Made by a program: the position numbers and the translations under genes. Shown piece after piece: positions 14,040 through 22,349 of a DNA stretch of 38,311 nucleotides (positions are counted from its first letter, which is position 1; each line of letters begins with the position of its first letter). The DNA is from a virus: IMG/VR virus record IMGVR_UViG_3300024261_000081, positions 1 through 38,311 of that record. One strand, 5' to 3'. A model generated the notes under the pieces. It ran no database searches and had not been told where the DNA came from. It was given only the letters and a program-made list of their open reading frames with translations.

Positions 14040-14393
14040 ATGGGTTTAATTGAATATTTAATGGGCGAGGAAGAACCCTTTTGGATGCAAAGGGCTAAAG
14101 GTAAAACTAATTCTCCTTTAGTAAATGAAATGTATTTAGAAGATAAAAGAGGAAACCCTCAAACAATTTACAGTGCAACTGCACCTCTTGGACTCTTGCC
14201 TAGTGCGGAAGGTGCTATGTATCCTACTATTAGATGGCGTTCTCCCGGTTTAGAAAGATTAAGTCCTGAACAAGCGTATCGGGAAGCGATGCAGAAACAA
14301 GACTATCTTAAATTTCCGACACTGTGGGATGCGAGTAATTTTGCTAGAAACTTTAGCCCAACTATAAAAAGGAAAAAAAGGAATTCAAATTAA
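14040..14393 (+). CDS. Hypothetical 117-aa protein after the capsid
   Basis: A 117-aa basic-tailed protein. The C-terminal part (S-P-E-Q-A-Y-R-E-A-M, then Y-L-K-F-P-T-L-W-D-A-S-N-F-A-R-N-F-S) resembles a segment shared by small proteins near the head-tail genes of marine phages. No function known. It is the first gene after the capsid terminator, without a strong ribosome-binding site. Confidence 0.6.
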   Translation: MGLIEYLMGEEEPFWMQRAKGKTNSPLVNEMYLEDKRGNPQTIYSATAPLGLLPSAEGAMYPTIRWRSPGLERLSPEQAYREAMQKQDYLKFPTLWDASNFARNFSPTIKRKKRNSN

Positions 14394-14395
14394 AC

Positions 14396-14542
14396 ATGAG
14401 TAAAAAACTACTTAAAGAAGGTTTAAAGCCTCAAAAAGAAAATGTGGTTAAGGCTAAACCTTATACTGAGAAAGAGTCTGTAAAGAAAGCGGTATCAACA
14501 TTAAAGAAGATGTCAGAAACTCCCGGTGCATTACCATTATGA
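14396..14542 (+). CDS. Small Lys-rich 48-aa protein
   Basis: ATG 14396 opens a 48-codon frame with about a quarter Lys and no membrane segment. Its stop overlaps the next ATG (ATGA at 14539-14542), which supports translation. Probably a small virion-associated or assembly protein; no family recognised. Confidence 0.5.
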   Translation: MSKKLLKEGLKPQKENVVKAKPYTEKESVKKAVSTLKKMSETPGALPL

Positions 14543-14838
14543 AACATCTAAGACCCACCACTGTAGAAGAAAACTCTGATGGAACAACAAGTTTTGTAAC
14601 CCATCAGGACGCAGAAGGTATCCTAAACAATAATAAAGAATTACTAAACGACTATGGTGATAAACTTACCTTTGGCAAGCAACAGCATGGCATGAGAGTG
14701 GCATCTATTCCTGTAGGTATATGGGAAAAGTGGATGAAAGAAACTAACGGCGCGATAGAGAAAGACAGTAAGTTGATGAAGAAGTATCTCAATGATCCTG
14801 ATAACGCTTTCCTACGCACCACACCAACGAGGCTATAA
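14539..14838 (+). CDS. Hypothetical 99-aa protein of the head-tail region
   Basis: A 99-aa soluble protein with a middle segment G-K-Q-Q-H-G-M-R-V-A-S-I-P-V and a helical C-terminus. I recognise no domain. The position between capsid and adaptor suggests a head-completion or minor structural role. It is coupled to the preceding 48-aa gene. Confidence 0.65.
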   Translation: MKHLRPTTVEENSDGTTSFVTHQDAEGILNNNKELLNDYGDKLTFGKQQHGMRVASIPVGIWEKWMKETNGAIEKDSKLMKKYLNDPDNAFLRTTPTRL

Positions 14839-14840
14839 CT

Positions 14841-14930
14841 ATGTGGCTATACAACCCCGGACAACCGGGAGCAACACAAACAAACTATGCTCCAATTAAC
14901 GATAAAGTATATTACATTTCTCGTAGATAA
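14841..14930 (+). CDS. Tiny 29-aa protein coupled to the adaptor gene
   Basis: ATG 14841 opens a 29-codon frame two nt after the previous stop, and its own stop overlaps the adaptor ATG (TAATG). The peptide is Tyr-, Pro- and Gly-rich. Exact packing on both sides supports a real small gene or a coupling leader; nothing can be said of its function. Confidence 0.4.
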   Translation: MWLYNPGQPGATQTNYAPINDKVYYISRR

Positions 14931-15559
14931 TGGCTATATCAAACTATACAGAACTACAGACTGCTGTTGCTAACTGGTTAGATAGAGATGATTTAACCGC
15001 AAGGATTCCAGAGTTTATTTCTTTGTGTGAGGCTCGATTTAATCGAACCTTGCGCCTTCGTGCTATGGAAACTTTAGACACTTCTGTATCTACTGTAGCA
15101 GGAACTAGTACAATAGCATTACCATCTGGATATGTTCAAATGAGGGAGTTTCATTTAACAACATCTCCTTTAACTCAATTGCAATATTTAACCCCAGAAA
15201 TGATGGTTAGATTAAATGCAGGAAGTCAGCAAGGCAAACCTTTAACTTATACAATTATTGGCGATAATATACGTCTTGGCCCAACGCCTGATGTAGCGTA
15301 TACAACAAGTATGCTGTATTACAAAACATTTGACCCATTAACTGATGTTGCCCCTACTAATTGGGTAATTGAAAATGCACCAGATGTGTATTTGTACGGC
15401 ACTTTACTTGAAGCAGAGCCTTTTTTAATGAACGATGCTAGAACTCAATTATGGGCGCAAGCATTACAAGAATCTATAAACACTCTACAAGAACAAGATA
15501 ACAAAGACAGGCATTCAGGTTCTATTCTTAGAGTAATGAATACAGGTGGATATTACTAA
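14930..15559 (+). CDS. Head-to-tail adaptor protein
   Basis: A 209-aa protein. The N-terminal helix (Y-T-E-L-Q-T-A-V-A-N-W-L-D-R-D-D-L) followed by I-P-E-F-I-S-L-C-E-A-R-F-N-R is characteristic of the adaptor family in short-tailed phages (P22 gp4/T7 gp11-like position). It binds the portal and connects it to the tail nozzle. The start overlaps the 29-aa gene and the stop overlaps the fibre gene (TAATG). Confidence 0.8.
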   Translation: MAISNYTELQTAVANWLDRDDLTARIPEFISLCEARFNRTLRLRAMETLDTSVSTVAGTSTIALPSGYVQMREFHLTTSPLTQLQYLTPEMMVRLNAGSQQGKPLTYTIIGDNIRLGPTPDVAYTTSMLYYKTFDPLTDVAPTNWVIENAPDVYLYGTLLEAEPFLMNDARTQLWAQALQESINTLQEQDNKDRHSGSILRVMNTGGYY

Positions 15560-17166
15560 TGGCATTAGAAAGCGCATCATATCTTAACGGATTGGTAGAT
15601 ACAAATCCTGCCGCAACAGATCAAGTTTCTCAAGGGGACGATCATTTACGTTTAATTAAAAAAGTATTAAAGGATTCTTTTCCTTCCGTAGATGCCGCTG
15701 TTAACGCAATTCATGCGTCAGCATCGGCACCTGCTACTTCTATATCAGCAGGTCTTGTTTGGTTTGACACGACAAACGACTTACTAAAGATTAGAAATGA
15801 AGCAAATGATGCTTGGATAACTTTAGCGGTATCACCACTAACATCTAACAGTGTAGACATTGATGCAGGTTCTATTGATGGAACTCCTATCGGTGCTACT
15901 ACCGCATCTACTGGTAAGTTTAGTAGCGTTAACGTAGCGGGTGATGGAGCAACGGTTACAGGAATTAAAGATGAAGATGACATGGCCTCCGATTCGGCTG
16001 TTAAACTTGCTACACAACAGTCAATCAAGGCGTATGTTGATTCACAAGTTACAGCACAAGATTTGGATGTTATATCTGATAGCGGCACTATTGACGTTGA
16101 TCTTGATTCAGAAAGCCTAACGGTTACTGGCGGTGAAGGAATTGACACTTCAGCAACAGGGACAACGCTTACAATATCAGGAGAAGACGCATCTACATCT
16201 AACAAGGGTGTAGCGTCATTTAACTCTGCTAACTTTGCGGCATCTTCTGGTGACATTACAATTAAAGATGGCGGTGTAGCCAACGCTGAACTAGCAGACA
16301 TGGCGGCTAACACAGTAAAGGTTAGAGATGCTAACTCAAGCGGTGTGCCTTCTGATAAAGCAGTAGCAGACACTCAAGTCCTTATTGGTGACGGCACTGG
16401 ATTTACAGCCGCCGCATTGTCTGGCGACTCTACAATGACTAACACTGGTGCAGTTACTGTAACAGGCATACAGGGTGAATCCGTATCCTCTACCGCACCT
16501 ACTAACGATCAATACATGAAGTATTCGTCTACCGCTTCTGAGTGGCAGATGGTATCAATTGTAGGTACAGACAAACTAACCACTAAAGGTGATCTACTTG
16601 TATACAATACAGTAGACTCTGAAACAAGACTTCCAGTTGGGACTACTGACTACGCTGTACTTGCCGATCCTTCGGCTACTAATGGTTTAGCATGGAAACA
16701 GGTTGCTACTGCAACTATTGCTGATGACGCTGTTACTGCGGATAAACTAGCAGACACAGCGGTTACCCCCGGAAGTTATACTGCATCATCTATTACGGTA
16801 GATCAGCAAGGTCGTGTTACAGCGGCAAGCAGTGGTACATTAAACTTTGTAGATAAAACATCTGCTACAGGTTCAGCCGTATTACCTGCGGGTACTACCG
16901 CACAACGAGATGGATCACCATCAGCAGGGTACATTAGATACAACAGCACTACAGGAAGTTTTGAGGGGTATGGGGCCGCTTGGGGTAGCATAGGTGGTGG
17001 GGCTACTGGAGCAGGTGGAGATGAAATATTTTATGAAAACGAGCAAAACGTGACAACAAGTTATAGTATAACAACAAACGAAAACGCTGTCAGTGCAGGG
17101 CCAATTACTATTGATGCAAGTGCTACTGTTACTGTTCCTAGCGGATCAACGTGGGTGATCGTATGA
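15559..17166 (+). CDS. Tail fibre / trimeric adhesin-like protein
   Basis: A 535-aa Ser/Thr/Ala/Asp-rich protein. The N-terminus (S-A-S-Y-L-N-G-L-V-D-T-N-P, then D-Q-V-S-Q-G-D-D-H-L-R-L-I-K-K-V-L) is the usual start of podoviral fibres that anchor to the tail. The body has repeating beta-rich segments such as G-G-V-A-N-A-E-L-A-D and D-D-A-V-T-A-D-K-L-A-D, as in trimeric shafts. It likely mediates host attachment. The stop overlaps the start of the next fibre (ATGA). Confidence 0.82.
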   Translation: MALESASYLNGLVDTNPAATDQVSQGDDHLRLIKKVLKDSFPSVDAAVNAIHASASAPATSISAGLVWFDTTNDLLKIRNEANDAWITLAVSPLTSNSVDIDAGSIDGTPIGATTASTGKFSSVNVAGDGATVTGIKDEDDMASDSAVKLATQQSIKAYVDSQVTAQDLDVISDSGTIDVDLDSESLTVTGGEGIDTSATGTTLTISGEDASTSNKGVASFNSANFAASSGDITIKDGGVANAELADMAANTVKVRDANSSGVPSDKAVADTQVLIGDGTGFTAAALSGDSTMTNTGAVTVTGIQGESVSSTAPTNDQYMKYSSTASEWQMVSIVGTDKLTTKGDLLVYNTVDSETRLPVGTTDYAVLADPSATNGLAWKQVATATIADDAVTADKLADTAVTPGSYTASSITVDQQGRVTAASSGTLNFVDKTSATGSAVLPAGTTAQRDGSPSAGYIRYNSTTGSFEGYGAAWGSIGGGATGAGGDEIFYENEQNVTTSYSITTNENAVSAGPITIDASATVTVPSGSTWVIV

Positions 17167-18152
17167 GCACTATAAACGTAAACGCAATCGACAAAGAATC
17201 TGGCTCAACGCTTACGTTGGGTGGATCTGGGACAAAAATAAGTCTTAGCGGTACTTCAGTTGGAATACCGACCGCTTCTAGCGCTCCTAGTTCTCCTTCA
17301 ACGGGAGATATGTATTACAACACTACGGACGATAAATTGTATGTTCGTACAAGCGCGAGTTGGGCAGTATCAGCCTCACAGCCAATTGTTGCTACTGGAG
17401 GAACAATTACAACTTCTGGTGCTTATAAAATTCACACATTTACTTCTTCTGGAACATTTCAAATTACTGCGGGAACAGGAGATGTTGACTATCTTGTAGT
17501 CGCAGGTGGTGGAGCAGGAGGTTCTTATAGTAGTTCATCTGCCTATGCCGATGGTGGTGACGGTTCTAATTCTGTTTTTTCTACTATTACTTCTATTGGT
17601 GGAGGAGGTGGTGGTGCATGGCCTAGTCGCGCCGGACACTCTGGCGGTTCTGGTGGCGGCGGCGGTAGTTATACAGGAGCAGGTGGAGCGGGTACATCAG
17701 GTCAAGGGAGCAATGGTGGATCAGGAGCCGGATCAGGCTCTTCCCACATAGCGGGTGGTGGCGGTGGTGCAGGTGAAGCAGGTAACACTGACGGACAAAT
17801 GCTTGGAGGGGACGGATTATCCAGTGATATTTCTGGTTCAACTGTTTTTTATGCAGGTGGAGGAGGAGGTGGTGGTGCATCGCATAAAGGAGCAGGTGGA
17901 ACAGGAGGTGGTGGTTCAGGAACTGTTGCGGGAGCAGGTGTGTCTGGAACAGCAAACACTGGAGGTGGTGGCGGCGCAGGAGATACAGGTGGAGGTGCAG
18001 GTGCCGGAGGAGGAGGTGCAGGTGGTATGCGAACGGGTACTCTTTCGGGGACAGTAGCGTCATACACCGTAACAATTGGAGCGGGAGCGTCAGCCCTTGC
18101 CAACCAAGGTGCAGGTGGTTCTGGGATTGTAATTGTCAGATACGAGGTATAG
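17163..18152 (+). CDS. Glycine-rich tail fibre protein
   Basis: A 329-aa protein starting at ATG 17163 (ATGA overlap). The N-terminus (I-N-V-N-A-I-D-K-E-S-G-S-T-L-T-L-G) is paralogous to the fibres at 18475 and 19388. A middle segment typical of phage fibres, T-G-D-M-Y-Y-N-T-T-D-D-K-L-Y-V, is followed by a long Gly-rich domain (about residues 110-310) that may form polyglycine-type helices exposing receptor-binding loops, and a C-terminal I-V-I-V-R-Y-E. Confidence 0.82.
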   Translation: MSTINVNAIDKESGSTLTLGGSGTKISLSGTSVGIPTASSAPSSPSTGDMYYNTTDDKLYVRTSASWAVSASQPIVATGGTITTSGAYKIHTFTSSGTFQITAGTGDVDYLVVAGGGAGGSYSSSSAYADGGDGSNSVFSTITSIGGGGGGAWPSRAGHSGGSGGGGGSYTGAGGAGTSGQGSNGGSGAGSGSSHIAGGGGGAGEAGNTDGQMLGGDGLSSDISGSTVFYAGGGGGGGASHKGAGGTGGGGSGTVAGAGVSGTANTGGGGGAGDTGGGAGAGGGGAGGMRTGTLSGTVASYTVTIGAGASALANQGAGGSGIVIVRYEV

Positions 18153-18161
18153 GAAATAACC

Positions 18162-18485
18162 ATGACACATTATGCAAAAATACAAGACGGTACTGTGACT
18201 CAGGTCATCGTTGCCGAACCAGAGTTTTTTAATACGTTTGTTGATTCATCTGCGGGTGAATGGATACAAACTTCTTACACTGGATCAATCAGAAAAAACT
18301 TTGCAGGTATTGGATTTATCTACGATAAAGATCTTGACGCATTCATCCAACCCAAGCCTTTCGCAAGTTGGATTCTTAATGAAGATACTTGTAAATGGGA
18401 AGCGCCAGTTCCTTATCCCACTGATAGCAATCAATACAAGTGGAACGAAGAAACTCAATTATGGGAGTTGAATGATGTCCAGTGA
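18162..18485 (+). CDS. Small fibre-associated protein (107 aa)
   Basis: A 107-aa protein rich in Trp, Tyr and Asp. Its end (Y-P-T-D-S-N-Q-Y-K-W-N-E-E-T-Q-L-W-E-L) is typical of small tail proteins that follow fibre genes in cyanophages and other marine phages. It may be a fibre tip or assembly protein paired with the Gly-rich fibre just upstream. Confidence 0.65.
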   Translation: MTHYAKIQDGTVTQVIVAEPEFFNTFVDSSAGEWIQTSYTGSIRKNFAGIGFIYDKDLDAFIQPKPFASWILNEDTCKWEAPVPYPTDSNQYKWNEETQLWELNDVQ

Positions 18486-19107
18486 AATCAAAGCAAACAA
18501 GATAAGCCCCGCTACAGGTACGGCTTTCACATTAGGTGATTCGGGGGATACGTTTACAGTCCCATCAGGAACGACTCTCGACATTGCATCGGGTGCGACT
18601 CTTGATACGACAGGCGCAACTGTTTCGGGACTAACGACTGGCAAGGTGTTGCAAGTTGTTCAGACGGTTAAGTCAGATACATTTACCGGAACGTCAAACG
18701 GTTCAGAAATTTCAGTTACTGGAATGAGTGCGACTATTACCCCGACATCATCGTCTAGCAAAATTATGATTAGTGTAGTGTTAAATTATTCTTGCCAAGC
18801 CACAACTTGGGGCGCTTACTTAAAACGTGGAACAACAATAATTGGAGTCGGTGCGACAGCAGGTAGTAGGCAAAGCGTGGCGTCAGGTTTAGGCTCTACT
18901 GTTGATTACAATCAACAATTGAATGGCAAAATTGAATATCTTGATTCTCCCGCTACAACGTCAGCAACAACGTACCAACTTTTTGCAATTAATGATAACA
19001 CTGTTCAAATCGCAATTAATCGTGGGGCAGTCGGCAGTGGTGACGGTGATGGCTCTGCGTCAAAAAGAAGCATTAGCACTATAACTTTAATGGAGATAGG
19101 CGCATGA
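18475..19107 (+). CDS. Tail fibre protein, second module
   Basis: About 210 aa. The N-terminus (E-I-K-A-N-K-I-S-P-A-T-G-T-A-F-T-L-G, then S-G-D-T-F-T-V-P-S-G) aligns with the fibres at 17163 and 19388. The C-terminal domain (V-V-Q-T-V-K-S-D-T-F-T-G-T) is strand-rich and unlike the Gly-rich domains. ATG 18472 is an equally possible start; I chose 18475 because it aligns with the paralogue. Confidence 0.78.
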   Translation: MSSEIKANKISPATGTAFTLGDSGDTFTVPSGTTLDIASGATLDTTGATVSGLTTGKVLQVVQTVKSDTFTGTSNGSEISVTGMSATITPTSSSSKIMISVVLNYSCQATTWGAYLKRGTTIIGVGATAGSRQSVASGLGSTVDYNQQLNGKIEYLDSPATTSATTYQLFAINDNTVQIAINRGAVGSGDGDGSASKRSISTITLMEIGA

Positions 19108-19391
19108 ATCACCAAGCAATTTACAACCTATATCCTAATGTTGTTTCTATTGATGACACTGCGGGAGCAATGGACAAAGACGGCAACCAAGTTCCTGTTG
19201 TTCAATCAGATTACGAAACAGAGGTCGCACGACTGCAAGCCGAATACGACAGCAAGGCATACGCCAGAGCAAGAGCCGAAGCATACCCATCTTGGCAAGA
19301 ACAAATGGACATGATGTTTCACGATCAAACAGAAGGCTCACGCACTTGGCTTGATGCTATCGAAGCCGTCAAGGAGGCACATCCAAAATGA
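19104..19391 (+). CDS. Small fibre-associated / assembly protein (95 aa)
   Basis: A 95-aa protein. The C-terminal half (Y-P-S-W-Q-E-Q-M-D-M-M-F, then W-L-D-A-I-E-A-V-K-E-A-H-P-K) is the domain found in phage tail-fibre assembly proteins of the XkdW type, and resembles the C-terminus of the protein at 20150. Both ends overlap adjacent genes (ATGA). Confidence 0.7.
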   Translation: MNHQAIYNLYPNVVSIDDTAGAMDKDGNQVPVVQSDYETEVARLQAEYDSKAYARARAEAYPSWQEQMDMMFHDQTEGSRTWLDAIEAVKEAHPK

Positions 19392-20149
19392 GCGAAGTAA
19401 AAACGGACAAACTTTCTCCCCGCACCGCTTCGGGAACAGTAACGCTTGGAACGTCAGGCGATACTTTTACAATTCCTTCTGGTGTAACGATAACAAATAA
19501 CGGTAGCAGTTCTGGCTTTGATAGCGGTCTTGCAAACAGACAAGTTTTTACTTCATCAGGAACTTACACAAAAACTTCTGGCGTAACAAAAATTATTGTT
19601 GAGGTTCAAGGGGCAGGAGGCGGTAGCGGTGCTAGTGAATGGCCTTACATGGTAGGTGGGCCGGGAGGAGGCGGAGGTTACGCAAACAAGTTTATTGATG
19701 TTTCTTCTATATCTTCTTCGACTATTACTGTTGGAGCAGGAGGCGCAGGTGGATCGTCAACTGGAGCGGGATCAAACGGAGGAAATTCTATTTATGCCGA
19801 TGGGACAAACACTGTAACTGGAAACGGCGGTGGCGGTGGTGGAAAGGCATCAAATAACAGTTCTAACGGAAATCCGGGTTCAGGAAATACAGGAGTTGGC
19901 GGTGATTTTAATATTGAAGGACAAAGAGGTTCGATGACGTCCCCTGTAAACCCTGCCAACACAATAAACCCAAGTGCTGATGGTGGAAGTTCTTTTTATG
20001 GTTTAGGGGCTGTTCAGAAAAAATATAACACTCCTGTGGCAAGAAGTGGGACAGGTTATGGTGCGGGTGCTTCTGCAAACTGGAGCAACGTCTCCCAAGA
20101 AGGCGCTGATGGAACAGATGGCATTGTGATTATAACGGAGTACAAGTAA
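19388..20149 (+). CDS. Glycine-rich tail fibre protein, third module
   Basis: A 253-aa paralogue of the other two fibres. The N-terminus has T-D-K-L-S-P-R-T-A-S-G-T-V-T-L-G and S-G-D-T-F-T-I-P-S-G. It continues with a strand segment (F-T-S-S-G-T-Y-T-K-T-S-G-V) and a Gly-rich domain (about residues 75-170), ending in G-I-V-I-I-T-E-Y-K like the first Gly-rich fibre. It may provide an alternative or additional receptor specificity. Confidence 0.8.
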   Translation: MSEVKTDKLSPRTASGTVTLGTSGDTFTIPSGVTITNNGSSSGFDSGLANRQVFTSSGTYTKTSGVTKIIVEVQGAGGGSGASEWPYMVGGPGGGGGYANKFIDVSSISSSTITVGAGGAGGSSTGAGSNGGNSIYADGTNTVTGNGGGGGGKASNNSSNGNPGSGNTGVGGDFNIEGQRGSMTSPVNPANTINPSADGGSSFYGLGAVQKKYNTPVARSGTGYGAGASANWSNVSQEGADGTDGIVIITEYK

Positions 20150-20476
20150 ATGAAATACGCAATTATTAACTCTGGAATTGTTGAAAACATTGTCGAATGG
20201 GATGGTAGTTCTGAATTCAACGTAGACGGTGAACTAATCCAAGCAGACGCTAACGCAAAGATCGGTAGTTCATGGGATGGCAATGTGTTTTCTTTTGTTG
20301 AGCCAGAGCCAGAACCAGACACACGAACTTATGCTGAAAAACGACAGGCTGAGTATCCATCCATTGACGAACTGATCGTCGCTTTATGGGAAGGAGTAGT
20401 CGAAGAACGCATGGCATCTGTCACTGCGTTGGAAGGATTACGACAGGCGGTTAAGACAAAGTATCCTAAACCATAA
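20150..20476 (+). CDS. Small fibre-associated / assembly protein (108 aa)
   Basis: A 108-aa protein. The N-terminal half is strand-rich with an E-P-E-P-E-P linker (about residues 52-57). The C-terminal half (K-R-Q-A-E-Y-P-S-I-D-E-L-I-V-A-L-W) matches the domain in the 95-aa protein at 19104 and in phage tail assembly proteins. It lies immediately after the third fibre. Confidence 0.7.
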   Translation: MKYAIINSGIVENIVEWDGSSEFNVDGELIQADANAKIGSSWDGNVFSFVEPEPEPDTRTYAEKRQAEYPSIDELIVALWEGVVEERMASVTALEGLRQAVKTKYPKP

Positions 20477-22071
20477 TGGCATTAATACCAGTAGATACAT
20501 CTGGGCAATTAGGAATAATAAAAGATACTGCTCCTTTTCAATTGCCACCTAATGCTTGGTCTGACGGTAATAACGTCAGGTTAGAGCATGGTGCTGTTTT
20601 AAAGTCTCCGGGATATGATTCTGTTATTGAAACTTGCCCTATTGTTCCTTATTACATTACCCAACTAAAAGCGGGTACAGCAGAGTATTGGGTTGTAGCG
20701 GGTCTTACTAAAATATACGTACATAATGGAACATCATGGACGGATATAACTAGATCAAGCGGAGACTACAACGCAACAGCCGCTGAAAATTGGACTCATA
20801 CCGTTGTTGGTGGAGTTCTTGTAATGACTAATTTTGTTGATGATCCTCAAGAGTGGCCTCTTACATCTGGCGTACCTTCGGTATCTAACAGAATGATAGA
20901 CCTTTCTAACTGGCCCGCAAGTACAGAATGTAAATCATTACGATCTTTTAGGTCTTTTTTGATTGCTCTTAATATAAATAAATCCTCAGTCCCTAATTCA
21001 AGAGTAGTTAAATGGTCTACTGAAGCCCCTGTAAATGCAGTTCCTGCTTCATGGGATGAAACCAATGCAACTTTTGATGCGGGTGAGTATTCTTTAGAAG
21101 ATACAAAAGGCGCTATCCTTGACGGTCTTCCATTGCAAGACACATTTATGATATATAAAGAAGATTCTGTATACGCAATGACGTATGTAGGAACTCCCTT
21201 TATATTTGCGTTTAGACAAATATCTCCTACAGTTGGATTACTGGCTAAAAACTGTGTAACAGAATTTGATGGCGGTCATTTTATATTTGGTAATGGTGAT
21301 ATTTATGTTAACGATGGTCAAAGATTAAAAAGTATTTTACCTCATAAAATGCGTGATTATTTATTTGGGTACATAGATGGAGATCAATACAAAAAATCAT
21401 TTTGTGTTACTGACTACAATAGGTCTGAAGTCCTTGCTTGCTTCCCTTCTGCTGATAACACAAGCGGTCAAGTAGATAAAGCCTTGGTTTGGAATTGGCA
21501 TGAAAATACTTTTTCTCTTAGGGATTTGCCTGATCTTGGGCATATTGCTTACGGCACAATAGAAGATGAAACTGCTTTAACAACATGGGCGGCAACAACT
21601 ACAACGTGGTCTACGGTGTCTGGAACTTGGGTAACAAGTTGGGACACTGTTGGTAATGTTCTTGTGTTTGCTTCACCTACAAATACTAAAGTTTACAGAG
21701 ATAGGGTTGGATATTCGGCTGATGGTGCTAGTATGAAATCATACATAGAACGCACTGGATATACAATGGATGAGCAAAATAATCCAGACCAATCTGTAGT
21801 TAAACACATTAAGGCTATCTGGCCTAAAATGAGAGTAGATAAAAATAATAGTGTAGATATTTATATTGGAACTCAGATGTCTACAGAAGAAGCGGTAAGT
21901 TGGGAGGGGCCAATAGCATTTAATCCAGACACTCAATCTAAAGTATCTTGTAGGGCTTCTGGAAAACTGTACGGTATCCGTATTGAGTCAGACAATGATT
22001 CAGAGTGGAGGTTAGAAGGTTTGTCTTTTGAGGTGCAAAACTCTGGACAAAGGGGCAGTAGGGCTTACTAA
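20476..22071 (+). CDS. Tail nozzle / stabilisation-type protein
   Basis: A 531-aa strand-rich protein. The start (P-V-D-T-S-G-Q-L-G-I-I-K-D, then L-P-P-N-A-W-S-D-G-N-N-V-R-L) is typical of podoviral proteins annotated as tail stabilisation or P22 gp10/nozzle-like proteins. The body has repeated beta-propeller-like Trp/Gly strands. It would extend the portal-adaptor channel to form the short tail. Both ends overlap neighbours as TAATG. Confidence 0.75.
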   Translation: MALIPVDTSGQLGIIKDTAPFQLPPNAWSDGNNVRLEHGAVLKSPGYDSVIETCPIVPYYITQLKAGTAEYWVVAGLTKIYVHNGTSWTDITRSSGDYNATAAENWTHTVVGGVLVMTNFVDDPQEWPLTSGVPSVSNRMIDLSNWPASTECKSLRSFRSFLIALNINKSSVPNSRVVKWSTEAPVNAVPASWDETNATFDAGEYSLEDTKGAILDGLPLQDTFMIYKEDSVYAMTYVGTPFIFAFRQISPTVGLLAKNCVTEFDGGHFIFGNGDIYVNDGQRLKSILPHKMRDYLFGYIDGDQYKKSFCVTDYNRSEVLACFPSADNTSGQVDKALVWNWHENTFSLRDLPDLGHIAYGTIEDETALTTWAATTTTWSTVSGTWVTSWDTVGNVLVFASPTNTKVYRDRVGYSADGASMKSYIERTGYTMDEQNNPDQSVVKHIKAIWPKMRVDKNNSVDIYIGTQMSTEEAVSWEGPIAFNPDTQSKVSCRASGKLYGIRIESDNDSEWRLEGLSFEVQNSGQRGSRAY

Positions 22072-22349
22072 TGTCTATACCTTCAAAAACTGTTAAGAGC
22101 GTAACTTACTATCAGCCCGGATCAATACCAGAAAATCCAGAATACTTGGGTGAGTTTGTTATTAGAGAGTTAAATAAACTGGGTGACATTATATATAACG
22201 TGGCTCAACTAAGACTAGAGCAAACTAATGTTGCTCCAGAAAAACCTAGAGATGGTGATATAAGATATGCGGATGGTACGAATTGGAACCCCGGTAGCGG
22301 TGTTGGTATTTATGCTTACATTGGCACTGCTTGGACAAAACTTTCCTAA
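22071..22349 (+). CDS. Small tail protein (92 aa)
   Basis: A 92-aa protein with a helical middle (F-V-I-R-E-L-N-K-L-G-D-I-I-Y) and an end typical of phage fibre/base proteins (D-G-D-I-R-Y-A-D-G-T-N-W-N-P-G-S-G-V-G). It lies between the nozzle-like gene and the TIM-barrel gene, with a TAATG start overlap. Its 3' part is overprinted by the next gene in another frame. Confidence 0.7.
   Translation: MSIPSKTVKSVTYYQPGSIPENPEYLGEFVIRELNKLGDIIYNVAQLRLEQTNVAPEKPRDGDIRYADGTNWNPGSGVGIYAYIGTAWTKLS

Noticed and set aside
15711-16373. 220-codon minus-strand frame inside the first fibre gene
   Set aside because: Long only because of the Ser/Thr/Ala codon bias of the fibre; low-complexity product and no upstream signal.
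17623-18163. Minus-strand frames rich in His/Leu and Pro opposite the Gly-rich fibre
   Set aside because: Antisense by-products of the GGT/GGA codon repeats; no start signals or neighbours on that strand.
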